24,563 bases of DNA from Vicinamibacteria bacterium (lineage in GTDB: Bacteria; Acidobacteriota; Vicinamibacteria; Vicinamibacterales; UBA2999): positions 1 to 24,563 of the forward strand of contig JAICQE010000044.1 of assembly GCA_025938035.1 (NCBI GenBank). Direction: 5' to 3'. How positions within the stretch are numbered: the first letter of the stretch is position 1; the number at the start of each line of letters is the position of its first letter. Both the position numbers and the translations under genes were made by a program. Of the stretch, positions 13,983 to 19,718 are shown one piece after another. The notes beneath the pieces were generated by a model. That model did not search any database, had not been told where the DNA came from, and saw only the letters and a program-made list of their open reading frames with translations.

Positions 13983-14252
13983 CTAGCTGCCCGCGATACC
14001 CGGTTCGGTGAGTTGTCGGATCGACTTTGCCGTGCCCATCGCGTCCAGGGCGCTCGAAACGAGCTGCGCCGCACGTGCGCGGTTGACGTCGTCGGTCGAC
14101 TTTGCTTCGAGCAACTCGGCGTGTGCCAGGATGATTCCGAGTTGGTTGTTCAAGCGGTGGAAGAGCAGCCGGAGGTCGGCATCGATGGCCGGACCATTAG
14201 CGGGGCGGCCCGACTCCGGCCCGCCAGAGTGTGAACCGGGAACTGAAATCAC
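13983..14252 (-). CDS. mini-protein with lone histidine-kinase phosphoacceptor (DHp) hairpin
   Basis: This 89-residue protein has a flexible Gly/Ser/Pro N-terminus (1-22), then two predicted helices. The first contains His32 in FHRLNNQLGIILAHAELL, closely like the HisKA H-box of the hybrid kinase in this window ([17 protein letters not shown]). The second (about 52-80) completes a dimerisation hairpin. No ATPase domain follows. The layout recalls Spo0B-like phosphotransferases, where H-x-x-x-N-x-L marks the phospho-His. Against an autokinase-type role, the acidic residue after His is Arg33 and the Pro is Gln37. The GTG start at 14252 overlaps the TGA of the upstream HTH gene by 4 bases (GTGA), showing translational coupling and fixing the start. 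It may accept or relay phosphate between the nearby hybrid kinase and the NtrC-type regulator, or act as a dimeric partner of the HTH protein. This is inference. Confidence 0.65.
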   Translation of the reverse strand: MISVPGSHSGGPESGRPANGPAIDADLRLLFHRLNNQLGIILAHAELLEAKSTDDVNRARAAQLVSSALDAMGTAKSIRQLTEPGIAGS

Positions 14253-14464
14253 GCGTGAGATCCCGCCGACGCTTCGTTCGAACGCACGCCCGCCGGTGCC
14301 TCGTGGCCAGACGATCGCCACAGCGTATCGGCGAAGATGCGGATGGATCCGCCCGCGGTCCGGACGTATTCCACCTTGCCGGCCGAAATCCAGTTGTAAA
14401 TCGTGCGGCGGCTCACACCAACCACTTCGCACGCTTTCATAATCGTCAGCGTCTCGCGCTCCAT
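14249..14464 (-). CDS. excisionase-type (HTH_17/BldC-like) DNA-binding protein
   Basis: This 71-residue winged-helix protein starts MERETLTIMKACEVVGVSRR, and TIYNWISAGKVEYVRTAGGS followed by IRIFADTLW completes the compact MerR-like fold. These are the marks of the excisionase/HTH_17 family, where TIYNWI is the recognition helix and the GGxxRI strand pair is the wing. Such free-standing domains include phage excisionases and BldC-like regulators. No integrase or attachment site is seen here, so a chromosomal regulator is more likely. The C-terminal 20 residues are Ser/Ala-rich and probably disordered. The ATG at 14464 follows AAAAGGCGAGG at a loose spacing; a longer in-frame start at 14506 exists but adds unlike residues. 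It is coupled by a 4-base overlap to the mini-HisKA gene and divergent from the NtrC-type gene. Confidence 0.8.
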   Translation of the reverse strand: MERETLTIMKACEVVGVSRRTIYNWISAGKVEYVRTAGGSIRIFADTLWRSSGHEAPAGVRSNEASAGSHA

Positions 14465-14490
14465 AGGGCCTCGCCTTTTGAACAGCCTGC

Positions 14491-14498
14491 TTATCGGT
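14491..14498 (-). promoter_or_regulatory. possible sigma-28-like -10 before the HTH gene
   Basis: On the minus strand ACCGATAA matches the sigma-28 -10 consensus GCCGATAA at 7 of 8 positions, 26 bases before the ATG at 14464. There is no TAAA-type -35 at the proper distance, so support is weak. Confidence 0.2.
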
Positions 14499-14508
14499 CC
14501 AGTCACGC

Positions 14509-14522
14509 GGGATCGATATCCC
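14509..14522. repeat. inverted repeat in the HTH / NtrC-type divergent region
   Basis: GGGAT (14509-14513) and ATCCC (14518-14522) flank CGAT; with one bulged C the pairing extends to GCGGGAT/ATCCCCGC. It lies in the 123-base region between the divergent genes and could be an operator for the HTH protein or the response regulator. Confidence 0.35.
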
Positions 14523-14587
14523 CGCCACCGTCTATCCGTCTTCTACCCATATCGGCCTTGACGGGCTGGGTAGGTAGGTACCAGTGA

Positions 14588-15988
14588 TTGTGTCAATCTA
14601 TTGGCGCTGTGCTTGGCCCTGAGGCTACCCCTCATCTCCTGTTCGTAGACGACGAGTCGGCCCTGCGAGGGCTGATGGCGGAACGTCTCGCGGAGCGCGG
14701 GTTCGATGTTGTCGAGTCAGATTCGGGTGAAAAGGCGATCGAATACCTGGACCAGTTCGCCTTCGACATCCTGATCACCGACCTGCGTCTGCCGGGAATC
14801 GACGGCACGCGAGTGATCGAAGCGGCCAAGCAGCGGTATCCCGGCATCGTCGCCATCGTGATCACCGGCTACGGGACCGTGCGGGACGCCGTCGAAGCGA
14901 TGAAACGGGGGGCATCGGATTACGTGACCAAGCCGTTTCAGTTCGACGAGCTGGTTCACGTCCTCGACAAAGCGCTGGAGCAGCAGCGGCTCGCGTCGGA
15001 GAACGCGTATCTGCGATCGCAGCTGGAGCAGCGGTATCAGTTCGGCGGAATCCTTGGCCGGAGCCGCCCGATGCAGGAGCTCTTTCACCTGCTCGAGACC
15101 GTTGCGTCGGCAAACAGCACGATTCTGATTACCGGCGAGACCGGCACGGGCAAAGAGGTCGTCGCTCGCGCCATTCACCATAACAGCCCGAGAAAGGCGC
15201 ACCGATTCGTGGCGCTGAACTGCAGCGCCATCCCGGAGACGCTTCTCGAAGCCGAGCTCTTCGGCCACGTGCGCGGAGCATTTACAGGGGCCGTTGGCGC
15301 GCGACAGGGGCGTTTCGAACAGGCGCACAAAGGCACGCTGTTCCTCGACGAAGTTGGAACGATGAGCACCGCGCTGCAGATGAAACTGTTGCGCGCGCTG
15401 CAGGAGCGCGAGTTCGAACGGGTGGGCGACAGCCAGACCATCAAGGTTGACGTGCGCGTCATCGGGGCCACGAATTCCAACCTCGCCAACATGGTTGCCG
15501 ACGGATCGTTCCGCGAGGATCTGTTCTATCGTCTCAACGTAATCCCGATCCATCTGCCGCCGCTGCGTGACCGGCGGGACGACATCCCGGTTCTGGCGCG
15601 GCATTTTCTGGACAAGTACTCGCCCTCGCTGCAGATGCAGATTTCCCAAGGCGCGATGCGCGTGCTGATGGCGTTTTCGTGGCCGGGCAACGTCCGGCAG
15701 CTCGAGAACGCCATTGAACGGGCAGTCACACTGAGCAGTGGACGCAAGGAGATCGATCTTCCCGACCTGCCGCCGGAAATTCAGGCGGTTCCGGAAGCGA
15801 CGGCCGCACCGTTCGTCGAATTTCCCGACGACGGACTCGACATGCCCGCGTACCTGAGCTCGATCGAGAAGGACCTCATCAAGCGATCACTTCAGCGGAC
15901 CGGGGGAAACAGAAACAAGGCCGCTGAATTGCTTCGCATCAAGCGGACGACTCTGGTCGAGAAGCTGAAGCGTCTGGGCCCTGACTGA
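14588..15988 (+). CDS. NtrC-family sigma-54-dependent response regulator
   Basis: This 466-residue transcription activator acts with sigma-54 RNA polymerase. The receiver spans about 16-130, with FVDDE, the phosphoacceptor Asp65 in ITDLRLPG, and Lys115 in TKPF. The AAA+ domain spans about 153-385, with Walker A GETGTGKE (183-190), the sigma-54 contact loop GAFTGA (230-235), Walker B LFLDE (251-255) and FREDLFYRLNVIPIHLPPLR. A Fis-type HTH closes the protein (about 431-463, GNRNKAAELLRIKRTTLVEK). All key residues are present. The start is TTG at 14588 or GTG at 14609; neither has a strong Shine-Dalgarno. TGATG couples the stop directly to the next gene. Its cognate kinase is not adjacent in the classical way; the closest is the hybrid kinase 1.8 kb upstream. 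Confidence 0.94.
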   Translation: MCQSIGAVLGPEATPHLLFVDDESALRGLMAERLAERGFDVVESDSGEKAIEYLDQFAFDILITDLRLPGIDGTRVIEAAKQRYPGIVAIVITGYGTVRDAVEAMKRGASDYVTKPFQFDELVHVLDKALEQQRLASENAYLRSQLEQRYQFGGILGRSRPMQELFHLLETVASANSTILITGETGTGKEVVARAIHHNSPRKAHRFVALNCSAIPETLLEAELFGHVRGAFTGAVGARQGRFEQAHKGTLFLDEVGTMSTALQMKLLRALQEREFERVGDSQTIKVDVRVIGATNSNLANMVADGSFREDLFYRLNVIPIHLPPLRDRRDDIPVLARHFLDKYSPSLQMQISQGAMRVLMAFSWPGNVRQLENAIERAVTLSSGRKEIDLPDLPPEIQAVPEATAAPFVEFPDDGLDMPAYLSSIEKDLIKRSLQRTGGNRNKAAELLRIKRTTLVEKLKRLGPD

Positions 15989-16599
15989 TGCCACCTCGCT
16001 ATTCGTACTGGACGATCATCGCCGACGGGTTGCCGACAGCGTTTCGCGCCGCGGAGAGAGACGAGCTGCTGCCAACCTTCACGCGCATCAAGAGCAAACA
16101 CCCCGACGCGCAGATGAAGTGGTTCGCGCGCGGCCGGCTATGGGACTCTCCGGACAGCGCTCGCCGCGAGGCCGCGGCCAGGCGCGAGGCGGAGGCGAGA
16201 CGCGCACAGAAGCCAGGCCGCGACTGGCGGCCCGGTGGAAATCACCGCGATCCGCGGCAACCCTTCCGCGACGCCAAGAAGTCCCGCAACGCGGCTCATC
16301 GCAAACGGAAGTTCGAACGGCGCGAGAAATGGGGCGCTGCACGTCCGCCCAGGGAACCGGGGAATCGCCCGCCACGTGAATGGCGCGCGCCACGGAGCCT
16401 CGAGAAGAGACAGTTCTCGCGGAATCAGCAAAGGAGCGAACCGCCGACGGCGCCGCCTCCCGACGAAACGCGGCGTGAGCCGCGCCCGCGTGAAGGAACC
16501 GAGCCGACGCCACCGCCTCGTCCCTCGGAGCCTGTGATTCCTCCGCCCGGTCCGCCGGAACGCGGGCGCCGTCGTCCGCCTGATCGACGCAAACGGTAG
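15988..16599 (+). CDS. Arg/Pro-rich basic protein with conserved N-terminus
   Basis: I recognise no named family for this 203-residue protein. The first 53 residues look folded and conserved in style, from SYWTIIADGLPTAFRAAERD, with LLPTFTRIKSKHPDAQMKWF next and RGRLW at the end. The rest is dominated by Arg, Pro, Glu and Ala, changing from a charged helical stretch (REAAARREAEARRA) to a disordered Pro-rich tail ending in RRRPPDRRKR. The basic tail could bind nucleic acid or acidic partners. The ATG at 15988 shares its A with the TGA of the response-regulator gene (TGATG), so translation is coupled and the start is secure. The Dabb gene follows after 4 bases. The tail coincides with open frames in other phases, but the coupled start and conserved-looking N-terminus favour this frame. 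Confidence 0.75.
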   Translation: MPPRYSYWTIIADGLPTAFRAAERDELLPTFTRIKSKHPDAQMKWFARGRLWDSPDSARREAAARREAEARRAQKPGRDWRPGGNHRDPRQPFRDAKKSRNAAHRKRKFERREKWGAARPPREPGNRPPREWRAPRSLEKRQFSRNQQRSEPPTAPPPDETRREPRPREGTEPTPPPRPSEPVIPPPGPPERGRRRPPDRRKR

Positions 16600-16603
16600 C
16601 CGC

Positions 16604-16948
16604 ATGGTCACGCACGTTGTCCTGCTGCGGCCGCGCGCCGGCCTGTCCGCCCACGAGCGCGCAGGGCTTGCCGATGCGCTCCGCGCGGCGATCGAAACGA
16701 TTCCGTCCATTCGGCGTGCGCGTATCGGACGGCGCGTGACGTTCGGACGCGGTTACGAGCAATCCATGCAGACGAACTACGAGTTCGTGGCGCTGCTCGA
16801 CTTCGACGATCTCGATGGACTGCGCGCGTATCTCGATCATCCGGCGCACGAGGCTCTTGCCACGCGCTTCTTCCAGGTGCTCGACGACGCGCTGATGTAC
16901 GACTACGAGGTTGAAGAGGGCCTGAAAGGCCTAGAGAGGTTTGCCTGA
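16604..16948 (+). CDS. Dabb-domain (stress-responsive alpha/beta barrel) protein
   Basis: This 114-residue protein matches the Dabb family of dimeric ferredoxin-like alpha/beta barrels. It has the characteristic opening VTHVVLLRPRAGLSAHERAG, a central SMQTNYEFVALLDFDDLDGL and HPAHEALATRF near the end. Dabb proteins include plant stress proteins and bacterial enzymes for small aromatic or polyketide substrates; this one cannot be assigned a substrate. The ATG at 16604 lies 4 bases after the preceding stop, so it is the last gene of a three-gene run led by the sigma-54 activator. Its last 18 bases overlap the opposing gmhA gene. Confidence 0.87.
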   Translation: MVTHVVLLRPRAGLSAHERAGLADALRAAIETIPSIRRARIGRRVTFGRGYEQSMQTNYEFVALLDFDDLDGLRAYLDHPAHEALATRFFQVLDDALMYDYEVEEGLKGLERFA

Positions 16949-17527
16949 GTCGCCGCCCGTCCCGAGGCGGCCTTCGACGGCGGCACAGATCGCGTGATAC
17001 GTAACCAGATGCACTTCCTGAATCCGGGCCGTCTCCGTCAGGGGAACCGCCAGCAGTACGTCGCAGAGCGGCGCCATCGCTGCACCATCAGCGCCGGTCA
17101 GTCCAATCGTTTTGAGGCCGCGGTCGCGGGCGCGCGCCAGCGCGTTCACGACGTTGGGCGACTTCCCGCTCGTTGAGATACCGAACGCCACGTCACCCGG
17201 CGTTCCCAGCGCCTCGATTTGCCGCGCGAAGATGTCGTCGAAGGAGTAGTCGTTGCTCCAGGCGGTCAGAATCGCCTGATTAGTCGTCAGCGCGATGGCC
17301 GGCAGCGCTCTCCGCTCGGCGACGAAGCGGCCAACGAACTCGGCGGTGAAATGCTGCGCGTCGGCGGACGAACCCCCGTTTCCGAAGACCAGCAGCTTCC
17401 GACCTGATCCGAACGCTTCAAGAATCAGATCGACGGCCTTGCCGATGGTCTGAGGATAGGCGCTTCCCGCCACGGCAGTCATGTTGCCGGCGACCGTGCG
17501 CAGGAGGTCTGCGAACTCGCTAGCCAT
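16931..17527 (-). CDS. gmhA: sedoheptulose-7-phosphate isomerase (SIS domain)
   Basis: This 198-residue cytoplasmic enzyme converts sedoheptulose 7-phosphate to D-glycero-D-manno-heptose 7-phosphate, the first step to the ADP-heptose of lipopolysaccharide cores. The SIS fold shows the GmhA-specific signatures: GNGGSSADAQHFTAEFVGRF, ALTTNQAILTAWSNDYSFDD, GISTSGKSPNVVNAL and ETARIQEVHLVTYH, which carries the catalytic His. Its length fits the family (about 190-200). The start ATG shares a base with the dusB stop (TGATG at 17525-17529), so it is translationally coupled. The enzyme for the later nucleotidyl step (rfaE2) is in the same gene run, 6 kb upstream in transcription. Confidence 0.93.
   Translation of the reverse strand: MASEFADLLRTVAGNMTAVAGSAYPQTIGKAVDLILEAFGSGRKLLVFGNGGSSADAQHFTAEFVGRFVAERRALPAIALTTNQAILTAWSNDYSFDDIFARQIEALGTPGDVAFGISTSGKSPNVVNALARARDRGLKTIGLTGADGAAMAPLCDVLLAVPLTETARIQEVHLVTYHAICAAVEGRLGTGGDSGKPL
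16952..16971 (+). terminator. hairpin after the Dabb gene
   Basis: GCCGCC (16952-16957) and GGCGGC (16966-16971) form a 6-bp GC stem with an 8-base loop just past the Dabb stop. It lies inside the 3' coding end of the opposing gmhA gene. No T-tract is present. A smaller GGCCT/AGGCC hairpin (16919-16931) precedes it. Confidence 0.4.
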
Positions 17528-18621
17528 CAGACCGGCTCGAGAGAGACGTCGACATCGCGGGCGGCGCCGGCCCGAGGCGAGAAGAAAAACTCATCGATGA
17601 TCTCGCGGAGATTCCCGACGGATTCGCAGCTGTTGACCCGCACGCGGAAGTGAGAGCCGCACTCGAACCCCTTCGAGTACCAGCTGCAGAGCGCGCGGAC
17701 TTTGTTGATCACCCAGCGTTCGCGGCCGCGCGCCGCTGACGGCGCATTCGCGTCGGCCGACGCGCACTCGGAACCCGGAGCGACGTGGCGGAATCCATTG
17801 GCTTCATCCACCCGTTCACTGAGGAGGAGCCGGATGTACTCGAGGAGAAACTGACCGCGCTCCTGCAGCGTGACCGCGTGTGGACGACGGCCGGCCGCGA
17901 GGTCGGCGGCCTGGGCGAGGATCCACGGATTGCGGAGGACACCGCGCCCGACGAGGACTCCGGAAATCCCGTTCGGACCGAGCTTCTCCACGACGTGCTC
18001 GGGCTCCACGCAATCGCCGCTGCCGAACACCGGAATCGTCAGCCGTCGGGCCACATCCGCGACGAGCTGCCAGTCGGCGAACCCCTTGTAGGATTGCTCC
18101 GCCGTCCGCCCGTGAATCGTCACAGCCGCGGCACCGGCGTCCTCTACGCGCGCCGCGAGCTCGGCGGCATTGCGCGAGGTCTCGTTCCAGCCCGCACGCA
18201 TCTTGACCGTCACCGGAATCCTGACCGCCTTGACCATCGCCGCCACGACGCCGGCGGCGTGTTCAGGATCACGCATCAGACTGCAGCCGGCGTTGTGCCT
18301 GGAGATCTTCGGCACTGGACAGCCCATGTTGATGTCGACGATGTCCGCGCCCATCCCTTCGACGACCTGGGCCGCGGCCGCCATCTTGGCCGGATCCCCG
18401 CCGAAAATCTGGATCGAGACCGGACGCTCCTCTTCCGTGTACTCCGCGTACTCGAGCGTGCGATCGATCCCCCGCACGAGTCCTTCGGACGACACCATCT
18501 CCGTGACAACGAGGCCGCAGCCGCCCTTGCGTTTCACCAGGCGGCGAAACGCCGTGTCGGTCATGCCCGCCATCGGCGCGACCACGAACGGTGAGGCGAG
18601 GTTGATCTGTCCGATTTTCAC
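17527..18621 (-). CDS. dusB: tRNA-dihydrouridine synthase B
   Basis: This FMN enzyme reduces uridine to dihydrouridine in the tRNA D-loop. Its TIM-barrel begins INLASPFVVAPMAGMTDTAF with the flavin-binding APMAGMTD. The catalytic Cys is in DINMGCPVPKI, and VKMRAGWN, TIHGRTAEQSYKGFADW, PVFGSGDC and GVLVGRGVLRNPWI follow in the usual order. At 364 residues it is a little longer than typical DusB (about 320-350). The excess is an Ala/Ser-rich insertion at about 277-302 before the C-terminal helical domain, which also carries three cysteines (residues about 310-330). The start is GTG at 18621, 26 bases after the isomerase gene; the Shine-Dalgarno is weak. It is coupled to gmhA downstream. Confidence 0.92.
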   Translation of the reverse strand: MKIGQINLASPFVVAPMAGMTDTAFRRLVKRKGGCGLVVTEMVSSEGLVRGIDRTLEYAEYTEEERPVSIQIFGGDPAKMAAAAQVVEGMGADIVDINMGCPVPKISRHNAGCSLMRDPEHAAGVVAAMVKAVRIPVTVKMRAGWNETSRNAAELAARVEDAGAAAVTIHGRTAEQSYKGFADWQLVADVARRLTIPVFGSGDCVEPEHVVEKLGPNGISGVLVGRGVLRNPWILAQAADLAAGRRPHAVTLQERGQFLLEYIRLLLSERVDEANGFRHVAPGSECASADANAPSAARGRERWVINKVRALCSWYSKGFECGSHFRVRVNSCESVGNLREIIDEFFFSPRAGAARDVDVSLEPV

Positions 18622-18647
18622 GATGTGGCTGGCCGGCGGTCGTGACT

Positions 18648-19718
18648 TCAGGCGCCCGGCGTGGCCACACCGGCCTGCTGCCGCCGCTTCGTCAGCGCCT
18701 GGTTATACGCGCGCTCCAGCTCGGTATTGCGCCATTTGATATCCGCCTGCGCACGCAGTTGATCGAGGTACTTCTGCATCGCCGCGCGCGATTTGCCTTC
18801 GATGACACGCCGGCCGATGTCGCTGCGTGCCTCCTCGAAGGTGCGGCTTCTGCCTTCGGTGCGTGATTCAAGCTTCAGGAGCTGATATCCACGAGTCGTC
18901 CGGATCGTGTCGGCGAGATCGCCGACCTTCAGCTTGCCGAGCAGTTCCTGCAGCTGCGGCGCGAGCTCGTCCATGTGGATTGGCCCTATCAGCCCGCCAT
19001 TTGCCTTCGAGGGCGAGCTGGACACTTCGGCGGCGAGTCTCGGGAAAGGTTCGCCCTTCAGGAGCCGCTGACGAACCTCCTCCGCCCGGGCCCGTGCCTG
19101 CTGGTCCTGCGCCGCGTTGAAGCCTTGATCGGTCGAGGGCACCTCGATGAGGATTTCCCGGAGCATCACCTCCGACGGGGTCGTGAACTCAGCGCGGTGC
19201 GAGTCGAAGTACGTCCGCGCCTCTTCGTCGGTGACGCTGAGCTTCTGCGTGACTTCGGTGCTCTGCACCTGGTTGATCAGCATGTTCCGCTCGACGCTCC
19301 GCCGGAGATCGGCCAGCGTCATGCGTTCCTGCTTCAGCGCAGCCTGGAACTGCGCCTCGTCCGTCAGGTTGTTGGACTTCTTGATGCTTTCGACGATGTC
19401 TTTGAACTGCGCGTCGCCGAGGGCGTAATTCAGCTCACGGCCGCGTTGAATCAGCAGGAGCTCATCCACAGCTTCAAGGATGAGGTCGGGAGTGATCTCC
19501 GCGATCGCCCGCTGCAGCTCGATACTTGCCGGGGTCACGTTGGCCAGCTCCGGCCGCCCGCGAAGCATCGCCAGCTGGCGATCCTCGAACTCCGTCTTCG
19601 AGACGATCTCGCCGTTCACCCTCACGAGCACCTGCTCGATGACCTGGGTGTGGACTGTCGACAGGCATCCAACGACGACGAACACTCCCGCGGCCGCGGC
19701 GATGAATCGGTGTCTCAT
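18648..19718 (-). CDS. SurA/PrsA-like peptidyl-prolyl cis-trans isomerase, probable lipoprotein
   Basis: This 356-residue extracytoplasmic folding factor begins with RHRFIAAAAGVFVVVGC. It reads as a lipoprotein signal with lipobox VVGC (Cys18), although SurA itself is soluble. A SurA-type N-terminal helical domain (about 25-185; VIEQVLVRVNGEIVSKTEFE) is followed by one parvulin domain (about 195-300; REILIEVP, FPRLAAEVSSSPSKANGGLI, TTRGYQLLKLES). A helical tail follows. The probable role is chaperoning outer-membrane or exported proteins. The ATG at 19718 overlaps the mfd stop by 4 bases (ATGA), a strong coupling signal that fixes the start. Only one parvulin domain is seen, against two in enterobacterial SurA, which is common outside that group. 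Confidence 0.9.
   Translation of the reverse strand: MRHRFIAAAAGVFVVVGCLSTVHTQVIEQVLVRVNGEIVSKTEFEDRQLAMLRGRPELANVTPASIELQRAIAEITPDLILEAVDELLLIQRGRELNYALGDAQFKDIVESIKKSNNLTDEAQFQAALKQERMTLADLRRSVERNMLINQVQSTEVTQKLSVTDEEARTYFDSHRAEFTTPSEVMLREILIEVPSTDQGFNAAQDQQARARAEEVRQRLLKGEPFPRLAAEVSSSPSKANGGLIGPIHMDELAPQLQELLGKLKVGDLADTIRTTRGYQLLKLESRTEGRSRTFEEARSDIGRRVIEGKSRAAMQKYLDQLRAQADIKWRNTELERAYNQALTKRRQQAGVATPGA

Noticed and set aside
13751..14011. 86-codon plus-strand frame in the sigma upstream region
   Set aside because: Codon choice (TTA, ATT, GGT) is unlike the neighbours, there is no Shine-Dalgarno, and it runs antisense into the mini-HisKA gene.
14249..14464. Phage excisionase / integrated element
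   Set aside because: The HTH domain is excisionase-like, but there is no integrase, attachment-site repeat, tRNA gene or composition shift, and it is coupled to a signalling-type gene.
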